Origin: Acinetobacter pecorum
GTDB taxonomy: Bacteria; Pseudomonadota; Gammaproteobacteria; Pseudomonadales; Moraxellaceae
DNA: 64,000 nt
Direction: 5' to 3'
NCBI RefSeq assembly: GCF_014837015.1
Contig: NZ_JACSPT010000005.1
Coordinates: forward strand, 1 to 64,000
Shown here: positions 55,122-64,000 of the stretch, piece after piece
Layout: every line of letters begins with the position of its first letter
How positions within the stretch are numbered: the first letter of the stretch is position 1
Position numbers and translations under genes: made by a program
Notes under the pieces: generated by a model
Told to the model about the DNA's origin: nothing
Seen by the model: only the letters and a program-made list of their open reading frames with translations
Databases searched by the model: none

Positions 55122-57159
55122 GGGAAAAACTTCCACTCACCCCATCAATCACGCCCCACCATTGGCCATTAAATGCAATCGATTTACCTGGTAGCATCTC
55201 GCCAATTTCTTGACTGACTGGAATATCCGAGAAAGTGTGCAACTCCTGAATATTGGCTTTGACTAATTCATTCTTGCCATAGCTAGCACCAGATACCAGG
55301 TTAAACAGTGGGCCTGTAACTGACTCAAGCGGCACATCACCCGAAGTACCACGCTGCTGTACTTTTAGGCTTTCGCCACTTCGACTATTCACTACAGTGA
55401 TGGCATTAAAGTCTGCAATATATTCATCATTCTGTTTGATGTTTTGCTGCATCACCAGGCTTTCAGATAACAGAATGTCGTAATCATCAACGGTCATCGA
55501 ATCCCAATAGCCTTTCTGGTACCGTGGCAAGATAGTCAGTGTATTGCCCGCTTTCTGGCTATAGATAAAGCCGCCGCCTGCATCAACGACCTGCTTTATT
55601 GCATCAATTGGTGCTAGTTCTGCATAACTCAGGCTTTCAATTGGAACAATCCAGCCCAATTCATCAATCAGCTTCCAGTCCAGGTTGGTACCGCTGTTCG
55701 CTCGATCCAGTTCAGCCTGAACCAGTTGCACTGATGTTCTCTCGTTATCCTGAATAAACGAACGTAAAGGCCCATATTTATCAGAATTTAATGCAGTCAC
55801 ACTTCGACCAGGATAAGTATATAAAACACTGGCAAAACGCCGGGTTTCTTCTGGATCTTCCAATAAAATATGGTGCTCATATCCATTGATCATGACCTTA
55901 AGAATCACCGGCTGGTCATCAATCGGCTGCAGTTTTTCCTTTTCAGTATGAGCAACTGTCACAGAATAGGTCCAGCACCACTGTGATCGGCTGGCACTGT
56001 AGGTACCATCCATCACCTGGATCTTTTCGCCGGTATCCAATCGCTCGGCTGTTAATGTATTCACGATATACCACCAGTTTCTGTTCGGCAGTGCTGGAAT
56101 ACAGTCATCTGCACCAAAATTTAAAATAACATTGTGTGAATCAACGTCATGACAGAGACAGATAAAGTTTAAATCTGTACTACCCTGATATGGCTGAGGT
56201 TCAGGCTTTGGCCAAGGCACAACCGGATGCTTGCGATAATGAATCGCTTTGGCTTTATCCCAGGGCAAATCTGACCTGGTGATAATCTCTAGGCTTTTAT
56301 CCCACTCGAATGAAAAGCGGTGCTCAAAGACTTGGGCCAATTCATGTGAATAAGTAAAAGTCTTACGCCTGCGGATCATTTCCTGCCAGACCGTTTCCCG
56401 GTTATGCCGCAGCTTGATTGTTTCTTCATGCACATAGCGCTGATGAATAAAGCGCTTATCACCCTCTTCCCAGATTACATACGCATCAGAACTCAAACCA
56501 GTGGCTTGCTCATGAAAGGATCTAATCGCCCGGGTCAATGACCCTGCCTGCTCATACTGAATATTTACCTGATTCGAAACTACCAAGCCTTGATCATAAA
56601 AAAGAGCCTCATTCGAGACTCTTAATATTGGCTTTGCCCATGGTATTTCTATGCTACTTAAAGCAGTAATAGCTTTTTTGTACCGCAAACCTAAACCTAA
56701 AGACACACCCGCCAGATGATTGATATCAAATAACGCTTTAACGTCGAATCGAAACTCAGCATCCAAAACCGTATCAATGATGCATAGGTTTTCACTAAAT
56801 ACTGCTTCAATTTCAAAACCAAAACTGGTGTCTAAAACTGTATCGATCTGGCCAATAACATCAATGTTTTCACTAAACTTAGCAACTACATCAAAGCTAA
56901 ATTCAGTGTCGAGCACCGTGTCTAGGACTGCAGTATTTGCACCACTATCCGCATAGATTGCTTTGACTTCAAATGAAAACTCGGCATTAAGTTCTGTATC
57001 GATTACAGCTGAAACATCATCGCCAAAATTGAGATTAGTTGAGCCATCAGCCAGATGCTCAAAATTAAGAATTATGTTGTGACTGTTGGTATTATCAGGC
57101 TTAAAGTTCAGGTTTAAGTTGTGAGCATCAACGGTGCCGAGCTTATTTTTAAAATCCAC
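55072..57159 (-). CDS. Large tail protein with N-terminal repeats and hub-like C-terminus
   Basis: This is a 695-residue structural protein. Residues 51-147 hold four imperfect repeats of about 24 residues around IDTVLDTEFSFDVVAKF. LNF motifs (HNLNLNF, HNIILNF, STNLNF) precede them and recur at 327-349 (STDLNF, HNVILNF). The C-terminal part (about 420-695) has tail-hub character, with VDAGGGFIYSQKAGNTLTIL and a final GKSIAFNGQWWGVIDGVSG. It is probably a baseplate hub or central tip protein. It is among the last tail genes before lysis. Confidence 0.82.
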   Translation of the reverse strand: MDFKNKLGTVDAHNLNLNFKPDNTNSHNIILNFEHLADGSTNLNFGDDVSAVIDTELNAEFSFEVKAIYADSGANTAVLDTVLDTEFSFDVVAKFSENIDVIGQIDTVLDTSFGFEIEAVFSENLCIIDTVLDAEFRFDVKALFDINHLAGVSLGLGLRYKKAITALSSIEIPWAKPILRVSNEALFYDQGLVVSNQVNIQYEQAGSLTRAIRSFHEQATGLSSDAYVIWEEGDKRFIHQRYVHEETIKLRHNRETVWQEMIRRRKTFTYSHELAQVFEHRFSFEWDKSLEIITRSDLPWDKAKAIHYRKHPVVPWPKPEPQPYQGSTDLNFICLCHDVDSHNVILNFGADDCIPALPNRNWWYIVNTLTAERLDTGEKIQVMDGTYSASRSQWCWTYSVTVAHTEKEKLQPIDDQPVILKVMINGYEHHILLEDPEETRRFASVLYTYPGRSVTALNSDKYGPLRSFIQDNERTSVQLVQAELDRANSGTNLDWKLIDELGWIVPIESLSYAELAPIDAIKQVVDAGGGFIYSQKAGNTLTILPRYQKGYWDSMTVDDYDILLSESLVMQQNIKQNDEYIADFNAITVVNSRSGESLKVQQRGTSGDVPLESVTGPLFNLVSGASYGKNELVKANIQELHTFSDIPVSQEIGEMLPGKSIAFNGQWWGVIDGVSGSFSHEKVNETITVERISRD

Positions 57160-57177
57160 ATGAGCACCCTTTTAAAA

Positions 57178-57564
57178 TTAAGGTCTGAGTTTTATCGATT
57201 GGATAGATAAAGTACCACCAACGACCAGATTGGTATTCGCCAGGGTGATGTCAGCTCCCATGGTTAAATCTGCAGCTACTTCGCCTGCGCCGTTGTAGAT
57301 CCGCGCCCAAGTGGCGGTCCCAGTTTTGATCACCGTTGCGGTATCCGTTGGATGAAGCTCTACATAAGTGGCCGTAGTTTCTTTGATACACGGTTCAGGG
57401 AAAGTTAGTGTTACCAATGCATTGTTTTGGTCTGCGGCAACCGAAGGACTGGCAGGCTGTAGACCCTCATAAAAAATAACGGTAGCACTTTGACTACCGT
57501 TATCCATAAAATTTGCAAAGGCTTGAATCATGGCAAGCCGAGCTTTGATTGATGTTTTACTCAT
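57178..57564 (-). CDS. Phage tail-region protein, unknown
   Basis: This 128-residue protein has an N-terminal helix (ARLAMIQAFANFM) and a beta-rich body (ATVIFYEGLQP, ADLTMGADITLAN, VVGGTLSIQSIKLRP). It overlaps the upstream gene by four bases and lies 18 bases from the hub gene. It is structural by context; no family is recognised. Confidence 0.78.
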   Translation of the reverse strand: MSKTSIKARLAMIQAFANFMDNGSQSATVIFYEGLQPASPSVAADQNNALVTLTFPEPCIKETTATYVELHPTDTATVIKTGTATWARIYNGAGEVAADLTMGADITLANTNLVVGGTLSIQSIKLRP

Positions 57565-57854
57565 TTTGGCACCACGTTGTCTTGAATTACTGCGTTGAAT
57601 TGCTGTTTTTTGTCAAAAGCAACAATGAATGTTTTTAGGTTTATATCTAAACCAAGGAACTGATAGTTGCCACTTTGGTCAGGTTTTCTTATTGCAATCG
57701 GTTGTAGACTGGATTTGTTATATAAAATCACAACCGCACTTGTATATTGCTCACCCAATCTTCTTACTGAACCTTTAATACTCGATATTACATTCGGTGT
57801 ATTAAGGGTTGTTAAATAGATCGTGTGCTTGCTGGGTTTATATTTTACATACAT
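57561..57854 (-). CDS. Small beta-domain phage protein, Ig/CarboxypepD-like
   Basis: This 97-residue protein contains GSVRRLGEQYTSAVVILY and IRKPDQSGNYQFLGLDINLK. The pattern resembles a carboxypeptidase-regulatory or transthyretin-like beta sandwich (rGxV....aVxly....D.sGnYxF.gl). Such domains decorate tails and virions. It has a one-base overlap with the upstream gene and a four-base overlap with the downstream gene. Confidence 0.75.
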   Translation of the reverse strand: MYVKYKPSKHTIYLTTLNTPNVISSIKGSVRRLGEQYTSAVVILYNKSSLQPIAIRKPDQSGNYQFLGLDINLKTFIVAFDKKQQFNAVIQDNVVPK

Positions 57855-59134
57855 TAAACTTCCCCTAAATAGAAGGAAAACCCTGATTTCCTATGACTCG
57901 GGTGATACGCTGGTGCAATCATATAAACACTACTGCCTGTTACTCTAACTGTTGGGGTTGTTATATCCTCAAGTGAGACACCAGCATTATATAAAACGTG
58001 CGGCAATACCCCCCTTAATCTTGATGGGGAATCATGAAAAGGGATGGTTAGATTCACATCTGTTTGTGGGGTTAATCCTAATACCGAGCTCCCCGACTGA
58101 TAATCCGGCATAATTGGATAACCTGTTGCGGTGCTGGGAAGCGGGTTGTTCTCTTCAAGTTTTGGTACGATAAAAGAAGCAACATTTTTACTGTGCAGCA
58201 AAGGCAGCCCACCATCTAAACTCCACAGCGTTTGGCTTTCGCCTGCTGTTTTATTATATCTGAGTGTGCTCATTAGAAACCATGGCGGGATAGTCGACCC
58301 ATCAGTTGCACTTTCAAATACGCCTGCACCATACAAGACTAAATCACGTGGAGTTGATGGTGTTAGGGATGGCAAAAAATAGAAAGCATTAAAATCACCA
58401 ATTAAAGCGAATTGAGCATTGCCAGTAGGCGGGGATAAGTTGTCTGCACCACTTCCCCCCCAAGACGCAGATCTTCGCCAGTACCACCTTGACCAACCGC
58501 GAACTACACTACTACCAGAACCATTATAAATATCCCAATTAAACTTTGGATTTGATACTGAGACAGGTAACTGCGCTACATTTAAATTCTCGTAATCATC
58601 AATATGCTCCATGTGTTCAAGTAAGCCAACCATGGCATATTTAGCATAGGTTGCTGTGTATGATCCTGTATCACTTGCAAGTGATTCATCAACACGAATA
58701 AACGGATGTTGTGCGGTTGGATTTTTGGCACGATAAACACGCTTCACATCACCAACATCGCGAAAAATAATGTCATAACCAAGAGGGGCAAGCTTCCCCA
58801 TGCCAATTACAGTAATTGATCGCTCAGCAATATCTAACGCAGGCTTTAAAATGAGTTGCGTGGTATTTGGCACACCTTTAATGCGGTATTTCTGATTTAA
58901 TGAAACTGGTGCAAAACCTGATAGCTCAACCACCTGAAACAGCATTGCATTATGTGCTGCATATAATGTGATATGCACATCACCTTGAGCATCAATCGAT
59001 GCAGCTGTGATCTGAGTAAAATCAATGCCAGTCACCAAGGCTTTATCAAGCAGGCGAATCAAGTCACCCCAGTTATTACCAAGGGTTAAGCCATTTGAGT
59101 GGCTAAAGTATTGAACATCTACGTCTGTTGCCAT
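57854..59134 (-). CDS. Phage virion structural protein, unknown
   Basis: This 426-residue protein is rich in beta structure, with Trp-rich (VRGWSRWYWRRSASWGG) and loop regions and a C-terminus with AYHPSHRKSGFSFYLGEV. It is coupled to the small beta-domain gene. The size and position between tail proteins suggest a tail fibre or baseplate component. There is no firm family assignment. Confidence 0.75.
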   Translation of the reverse strand: MATDVDVQYFSHSNGLTLGNNWGDLIRLLDKALVTGIDFTQITAASIDAQGDVHITLYAAHNAMLFQVVELSGFAPVSLNQKYRIKGVPNTTQLILKPALDIAERSITVIGMGKLAPLGYDIIFRDVGDVKRVYRAKNPTAQHPFIRVDESLASDTGSYTATYAKYAMVGLLEHMEHIDDYENLNVAQLPVSVSNPKFNWDIYNGSGSSVVRGWSRWYWRRSASWGGSGADNLSPPTGNAQFALIGDFNAFYFLPSLTPSTPRDLVLYGAGVFESATDGSTIPPWFLMSTLRYNKTAGESQTLWSLDGGLPLLHSKNVASFIVPKLEENNPLPSTATGYPIMPDYQSGSSVLGLTPQTDVNLTIPFHDSPSRLRGVLPHVLYNAGVSLEDITTPTVRVTGSSVYMIAPAYHPSHRKSGFSFYLGEV

Positions 59135-59148
59135 GATCGAATATCCAT

Positions 59149-59172
59149 AAAAAAGACCGCAAATAGCGGCTA
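59149..59172 (-). terminator. Possible terminator inside the tail operon
   Basis: On the minus strand, GCCGC-TATTT-GCGGT is followed by CTTTTTT. The stem is short (five pairs including one G-T), so the signal is weak. Confidence 0.5.
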
Positions 59173-59187
59173 TATTTGAATTAATGT

Positions 59188-60804
59188 TTACAATACGCGG
59201 TCAATGTCACCACGCAGCATGATCTGGAACTGGTCTGAAATAACTGCAGGCTCAGACTGCTTCACAGTTCGAATCACCCAGACCGGAAAGTTAGCAGCAA
59301 TAGTATTAAAGCGTAAGACGTTGCCATTGGCCCAGCCTGCTCCCCAGCCTTCTTTCTTGATGATAAAGTAAGGCACACCAGTGACCGGGTTGATTGGTGC
59401 ATAGTCTGCATTGGTGGTACCGGTACCAATCTGGCCAGAGTATTCACCAATACAACGAAATGATTGTGCATCGGTAAAGATTAATGCCCAGCGTTCCTGA
59501 ATCGCACCTTTATTGGTGACCTGAAGCGGATACAGCGAGTCGTTGTAATTTGCTAAAATACCGCTACCCGTTGGCTCATCAACCCATACATTACTCCACG
59601 AACCTTGCACAAACTTGCGGGTATAACGGGCCTGCATATCACCAATAACCAAAGCAGACCCAACAATGGTATCTACTACATCATAGTTATGGGTTAAAGG
59701 CTTGGTGAAGGTCAGCTGGCCATTGATCTGTACATCACGAATCAGGCCCATATCCTGATAGCGATATTTAACTGTCAGCGGTGCGACCAGATTACCCAGT
59801 GCGAAGTCACCACCCAATGTCACACGGCCATAATCATAATCAACTGTGTACAAATCGAAAGCGACTTTCGTTCCGTTAGCATCTTCAAGTTCTACCCATG
59901 AAATACGCTGATCATTCAAATCATATGTAGTGCCCGCAATTGCACTTGGTAATTCCTGAACTTTACTTGAGCTGACAATACCAATGCCACCAACACGGAA
60001 TATCGGCACCCGGCCATCAATCGGCAAACGTGTAGCAGATAATCCAAGGATTTCAGAATCCAGAGGAATATAGGTATAAGCCACAGCGTTATAGCGTACG
60101 GATGAAGCATCGACCCAGACCGGAACATTGATATATCGGCCATCTAACTCATCATATTCAAGTAATGGGTCATACCAGTCATTCGCTTCAATCTCAGCCC
60201 GGTTGGCTTCAGTAATCTTGGTTTTGGTGTAAAAGTAAATCGTGACAAACCCATTTTCCCAATTGACCTGCCCATGCGCCCGGCTGGTCTCAATCACCCC
60301 ATTTTCATCAGCGGTCAGTGTGAGCTGGCCATATTCAAGTGTTCCCACCACCACAGTTAAGGATTGTGGTCGGATCGGCATGATTGGGGTTCTGAAACTG
60401 ATCTTGTTGACTGGTAACAGGTCGGTGGTGGTAGTTAAGGATTCCAGGGTAATGGTATTGTCTGTATTCGGTGTCCATGAGTCGATTTCAACAATACCGG
60501 TGCCATATTGAATGACACCAGACTGAATCCCGCTGTTATTCGCTGGATTCACATTGCGATACAGCAAGCCAGTACGATCCAGAAGGGTATCAGCACCCAC
60601 TTTGAAACGAGCTGAACCTGTCAGAATCTGCTCATCAAAACCGGAGGATAAATCCAGCTTGAGTTTGTTTGCCGTCACGGTATGAGTTGCCGAGTTTGAG
60701 CCAGATGTGTCACGATATTTAACTTGCACATCAACAGCATTAAAGGCCTTCAGCTCAACCTGTTCGCCTTGAATATCTGACGTTTGTGGAGAATAAAAAG
60801 ACAT
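59188..60804 (-). CDS. Phage tail structural protein with beta modules
   Basis: This 538-residue protein contains three short modules of the form G-x-h-x-Y/W-x-x-G-x-h. They are SGVIQYGTGIVEI (about 96), GQVNWENGFVTIY (about 178) and YTVDYDYGRVTLGG (about 318). The same module recurs in the neighbouring 653-residue protein. GCGAGGAAAT precedes the start. It probably forms part of the tail tip or fibre. Confidence 0.78.
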   Translation of the reverse strand: MSFYSPQTSDIQGEQVELKAFNAVDVQVKYRDTSGSNSATHTVTANKLKLDLSSGFDEQILTGSARFKVGADTLLDRTGLLYRNVNPANNSGIQSGVIQYGTGIVEIDSWTPNTDNTITLESLTTTTDLLPVNKISFRTPIMPIRPQSLTVVVGTLEYGQLTLTADENGVIETSRAHGQVNWENGFVTIYFYTKTKITEANRAEIEANDWYDPLLEYDELDGRYINVPVWVDASSVRYNAVAYTYIPLDSEILGLSATRLPIDGRVPIFRVGGIGIVSSSKVQELPSAIAGTTYDLNDQRISWVELEDANGTKVAFDLYTVDYDYGRVTLGGDFALGNLVAPLTVKYRYQDMGLIRDVQINGQLTFTKPLTHNYDVVDTIVGSALVIGDMQARYTRKFVQGSWSNVWVDEPTGSGILANYNDSLYPLQVTNKGAIQERWALIFTDAQSFRCIGEYSGQIGTGTTNADYAPINPVTGVPYFIIKKEGWGAGWANGNVLRFNTIAANFPVWVIRTVKQSEPAVISDQFQIMLRGDIDRVL

Positions 60805-60813
60805 ATTTCCTCG

Positions 60814-62775
60814 CTAGGCAGCCGCATAGATAGCCATAGGTGTAAAGGTTTGCACAAATCTGCTTGCTGTACTCTTTGGTGTGACTTCAACTGCGCCAGT
60901 GGCATAGGTAATGGTGCCTTGCACTTGACCACGGCTATTCACTAGATTGCCCATAGTTGCATTCACCGGTACATCTGTCAGGGTTACAGATCCTATAATC
61001 CCCTCACTACTTTGAAGTGGAATTTTTAACTCAACACTATTCGGCTGAATCGCTGGCCCTGTACCAATGGTAAAGGTCAGCTTTTGATTTACAGGAGTAA
61101 CATCCATTTTGGTCTGTTCAAGTGAAGATCCATAGTTGTAGATCACCGAAAAGACCGTACCTTTTTGTGGCAGCTTGTTTGGGATGATCTTGCCGGTACC
61201 CGTGGCATAATTGATTTCACCTGTAGCATCACCAGTAAACTTGCCCTGCGCATTTGAAGTTGCCGTTTTCGCCTCACCCTCAAGCGTCCAGTTGATGGTG
61301 ATACCCGGCAATACACCCGGTCGACCCAAATCAAACTCAAATGCAGCTTTTTCCACACTTAGATTGGATCGTACGAAGGTGACAATCGGTGTACCCCAGT
61401 TCAGCAAAATCGGGGTGTCTACATCTGGCAAGGCGCCTGTAGTAAGTAACCAAGATCCAGTTTCATAATTGATCATGCCCGAACCAAAAGATGGACTGGC
61501 AGCCTTTAACTGCCCCGAGCCATCATCTTTGAGTTCATAGAACTTGCCTTGTGACATATACGAGATTGACAAAGCGCCTGGTGCTGGAATCGGAATTAAA
61601 ACTCCAGTCCAGTTGGTGCTCTGGTTATTCTGAGTCACTGGAATCGCATGGCTCTGATAATACTGATTCGGTGCAGCAGCTGGCTTGAACGTAATATTCA
61701 AACTTGAGGTTCCAGCCGGTGCTGCCGCGGTCCATTGGATTAAACCACGCTGGTAATCAATCGTGCCGACTTGTGTTCCCTGGTTGTTCTTAAGCAATCC
61801 ACCTTGGTCAGTGATCTGCTGGCCTTGTAATGTGAAAGCCATACTGGATGGAATCACTGCAGAGCCGATATAGAGATTCTGACTCACACCAATCACCATA
61901 TTTGGATAATTAACAGTAATGGTGCCTTCATTACCCGCCACCAGAACTACACTTTCACCTGCAGCGTTTACATCAATGATCGGGGTTTCAGTCTGAGCAG
62001 ATGGAATCAGTTGAGCAAAGATGCTTTTGGCATTTACGGTAAATTCACCAACATTGGCATCAGAAGCCAGTGCTGTAGATGAGTAATACAGACCGGTATC
62101 AGCAACAATGGTGTCGCGGATAATAGTTTTAGATTTCTCACCGTTGTACCACTGGCGTGCCGATAAACCGACAAAATCAACTTCCAGAGCATCATTTAGA
62201 GAGTAAGTGGCAACCTTGTACTCAACATCCTTATTGTTGACCACCATGATCGCAGTGCGTGTTTCAACTTTAGTGATTCGCACATACTGCTCACGCTCTA
62301 AGACCTTGCCTTCATCACTGATCAGGACAACCGCATCCCCAACGGATGATTCAGTTTCTTGCGGAAACATGGCCACCTGGAGTGATGACATGCCCTGCCA
62401 ATGGGTATCGAGTGGTGTGCCGGCAATCTGCCCGCCTTTGGCTAAATAGTTTTCCACCCGGTTCTGTGCAGACTGACGTTCATCTGTCCAGTTTTTGGTG
62501 CTGAATAGCAGTGCTGACACGTTTGGATCTGCGGGCAGTTCAGATACAAATACTGTGGCGCCCATCAATAGGTCAGTGTCTTCGGTTGTGACTGCCGGAA
62601 AGACCTTGCGCATGGATACATCACCCATGGTTCGATCCATTTCCGACACGTCATTGAACAGGTTGTTGCTGATGCCATCCTGCACCACTACACCAGAATA
62701 TTTACCACCGCCATCCGAGTTATCAGTCAAGCGTTCAGACTTGTAAATTACTAAATCCTTGGTTTCAATCGCCAT
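60814..62775 (-). CDS. Large phage tail structural protein with repeated beta modules
   Basis: This 653-residue protein has an N-terminal domain (about 1-250) that differs from the rest. The C-terminal 320 residues contain four modules: VGTIDYQRGLIQW (about 336), GSGMINYETGSWLL (about 432), TGEINYATGTGKI (about 518) and QGTITYATGAVEV (about 619). Each is preceded by a D/N-x-x-G turn. It starts 11 bases inside the preceding gene. It is structural by position after the tape-measure gene. Confidence 0.8.
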   Translation of the reverse strand: MAIETKDLVIYKSERLTDNSDGGGKYSGVVVQDGISNNLFNDVSEMDRTMGDVSMRKVFPAVTTEDTDLLMGATVFVSELPADPNVSALLFSTKNWTDERQSAQNRVENYLAKGGQIAGTPLDTHWQGMSSLQVAMFPQETESSVGDAVVLISDEGKVLEREQYVRITKVETRTAIMVVNNKDVEYKVATYSLNDALEVDFVGLSARQWYNGEKSKTIIRDTIVADTGLYYSSTALASDANVGEFTVNAKSIFAQLIPSAQTETPIIDVNAAGESVVLVAGNEGTITVNYPNMVIGVSQNLYIGSAVIPSSMAFTLQGQQITDQGGLLKNNQGTQVGTIDYQRGLIQWTAAAPAGTSSLNITFKPAAAPNQYYQSHAIPVTQNNQSTNWTGVLIPIPAPGALSISYMSQGKFYELKDDGSGQLKAASPSFGSGMINYETGSWLLTTGALPDVDTPILLNWGTPIVTFVRSNLSVEKAAFEFDLGRPGVLPGITINWTLEGEAKTATSNAQGKFTGDATGEINYATGTGKIIPNKLPQKGTVFSVIYNYGSSLEQTKMDVTPVNQKLTFTIGTGPAIQPNSVELKIPLQSSEGIIGSVTLTDVPVNATMGNLVNSRGQVQGTITYATGAVEVTPKSTASRFVQTFTPMAIYAAA

Positions 62776-63187
62776 CGTCGTCTAACTCCGTAAAGCGTAA
62801 GGTCACATTAAAATAATCATCCAGTGATACCGCTGGAATTCCTTTTACCGGTGCGGCCTCTAAGGCCCCATCCTGGTGATTAAATTTGACGGTGAATTGT
62901 CGGTTGTCGTGTGGTTGTTCAAACTGCAGTCTGAAATTCTCACCTTGAAGCTTGGACCATTCCAAAACAGTCCGTAGTTCACGTAGCTTGATCCAGCCCA
63001 TTTGCGGATCTGCTGGTTGTAAAGTAATTGGTCGTCCAGACTTCTTTTTGCCTTCCTGAATGATCAAAGTGCCATCCATGGTATAGGCCTGATTCTGCTC
63101 AATGGCCTTCCATGAGAATTCATCAGGCCATAAAAAACCGTCCTCTAATGGGACGGTTTCGGATGTTGCTAAGCGAATTAGTTTCAT
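62765..63187 (-). CDS. Phage tail protein following tape measure
   Basis: This 140-residue protein (MKLIRLATSETVPLEDGFLWPDEFSW) has alternating beta strands. It overlaps the tape-measure gene by four bases and the next gene by 11. Its position is that of a distal-tail or tail-completion protein. No catalytic motif is present. Confidence 0.78.
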   Translation of the reverse strand: MKLIRLATSETVPLEDGFLWPDEFSWKAIEQNQAYTMDGTLIIQEGKKKSGRPITLQPADPQMGWIKLRELRTVLEWSKLQGENFRLQFEQPHDNRQFTVKFNHQDGALEAAPVKGIPAVSLDDYFNVTLRFTELDDDGD

Positions 63188-64000
63188 GTCGATTTCGCTA
63201 TACCTTTTAATTGATTTACCAGATTGGTCATCACATCCTTTTGGCTTGCATCACCTGTAAGGGATAGAGTTTGACCTCCGAATTGAATGTTGTAATTCAC
63301 ACTATCACCCCCCTTACCGTAGTCTTTAGTTGATGGTACGGAAGGAATAGACGGCGCGTAGTCATTTAGGCTACTAGATCCGATTGATCTACCATTCTTG
63401 CCAACATACTGCTCCAGCCGTTCAATCTGCTCCATAACATACATGGCATTACCAAGAGCCTTCTGGTTGTCATAGGCAGTGGTCCCATACTTTCTCTTCA
63501 CCCACTCATTGGAAGCTGATTTGTAATAACCACCCGCCACTGGTTCGGCATCTTGAAAGAGCTCTTTGGCTTTTTGCTTGGTATCACCTTCATAACCAAT
63601 ATCCTTAAGCCTCTGTTCAATTTCTTCAACAGAAAGCCCGTGTTTAGCGGTTGTTCCGGTTTTGGATGCCTTCATCTTGCCCTGAGAAGCCATAGCTGCT
63701 TCCGTTGCTTTGCGAGCTTCTTCCCATGCTTCAGTAGTATCGTTACCTGCTCTAACACCCCTACGGCCGAGATCATCGAAGCCATCACCCGCATTACCCG
63801 TGGCATTACGAACACGGTGTAAGCTTTCTTCCACAGCATTATTGGCTTTCACTGAAACTTGGCCGGTTTCACTTACCTGGATCGATAAGCCTAGTGAGGC
63901 AGCTTTGGCATTTGCTGCAGCAATACTTTGAGCATCACCCGAGGCATACGCCAGCTGAATTGTCTTTTCATAAGCCTTTTGAAGATCCGCTTGAGTAGCC
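63184..64000 (-). CDS. Phage tail tape-measure protein, C-terminal part
   Basis: The frame is open from the window edge to 63184 (272 residues visible), so the start lies beyond 64000. A GTG at 63852 is internal. It shows Ala/Gln/Ser-rich helical sequence (AYASGDAQSIAAANAKAASL, EAWEEARKATEAAMASQGKM) and a C-terminal region ending VNQLKGIAKST, typical of tape-measure proteins. It sets tail length and heads the visible tail operon. Confidence 0.8.
   Translation of the reverse strand, partial: ATQADLQKAYEKTIQLAYASGDAQSIAAANAKAASLGLSIQVSETGQVSVKANNAVEESLHRVRNATGNAGDGFDDLGRRGVRAGNDTTEAWEEARKATEAAMASQGKMKASKTGTTAKHGLSVEEIEQRLKDIGYEGDTKQKAKELFQDAEPVAGGYYKSASNEWVKRKYGTTAYDNQKALGNAMYVMEQIERLEQYVGKNGRSIGSSSLNDYAPSIPSVPSTKDYGKGGDSVNYNIQFGGQTLSLTGDASQKDVMTNLVNQLKGIAKST

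Larger units (their letters stand above)
47228..64000. mobile_element. Prophage integrated in the 5' end of dusB (one end only)
   Basis: The element starts at about 47.23 kb, where dusB loses family similarity, and continues past the right edge. Next to the junction are integrase, a membrane protein, umuDC and an acyltransferase on the plus strand. From 53.6 kb the minus strand carries lysis and tail genes up to the tape-measure protein. The gene types fit a tailed phage, likely a siphovirus given the long tape-measure and hub genes. Head genes, the early region and attR are outside the window. Confidence 0.88.

Noticed and set aside
47228..64000. CRISPR array or complete anti-phage defence system in the prophage cargo
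   Set aside because: No spaced direct repeats and no restriction, toxin-antitoxin or reverse-transcriptase genes were found in the visible part.

Overview
The window looks like a chromosome segment from an Acinetobacter-type gammaproteobacterium (Moraxellaceae). The evidence is moderately AT-rich DNA, the dnaE-trmJ-cysE and mutS-fdxA neighbourhoods, a kdsD-kdsC-lptC-lptA-lptB envelope operon, many small lipoproteins, and a UmuD with the extended N-terminus known from Acinetobacter. Species cannot be fixed from sequence reading alone.

Layout. 1-1270 is insertion-sequence DNA: the tail of one IS3-type element, then a second IS3-family element whose left end seems to be missing. It truncates a TIGR02391-type gene, whose 3' remnant runs to 1708. 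A frameshifted GNAT acetyltransferase follows. 2849-5515 is a methionine ABC importer in the unusual order metQ-terminator-metN-metI. 5862-20485 is core chromosome: dnaE, trmJ, cysE, two lipoproteins, mutS, fdxA, an M15-like lipoprotein, an O-methyltransferase and a universal stress protein. 20676-25615 (minus strand) holds an acyltransferase, a YigZ/IMPACT protein and the Kdo/LPS-transport operon. 26048-45974 is mixed housekeeping: cysS, tRNA-Gly, a PaaX-like regulator, a membrane desaturase, a CDF metal exporter, a GST, an amidotransferase, a LysE exporter, YceI, transketolase, a lone pilin-like gene, metK, a YeeE/YedE transporter, a radical-SAM/DUF4130 pair, a nitronate monooxygenase and a glycine-zipper protein.

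From about 47.2 kb to the right edge is one end of a prophage inserted in the 5' end of dusB. The host enzyme now starts from a phage-supplied promoter and start codon. Next to the junction are the integrase, a small membrane protein, umuD-umuC and a large O-acyltransferase, all plus strand. These are probably lysogenic cargo. On the minus strand the lysis and tail operon runs leftward: a tape-measure C-terminus cut by the window edge, several tail structural proteins, a coiled-coil membrane protein, and an amidase fused to two membrane segments (a possible holin-endolysin fusion). The head genes and the other attachment site must lie beyond 64000.

The most unusual signals are these. (1) The metK leader has a hairpin loop with an 8-nt perfect complement to the metK Shine-Dalgarno/start region, which would fit a pseudoknot translational switch. 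(2) The dusB-prophage junction has overlapping divergent promoters and TTGCACC repeats. (3) The late operon encodes a possible holin-endolysin fusion and repeat-built tail proteins. No CRISPR array and no complete defence system was found.
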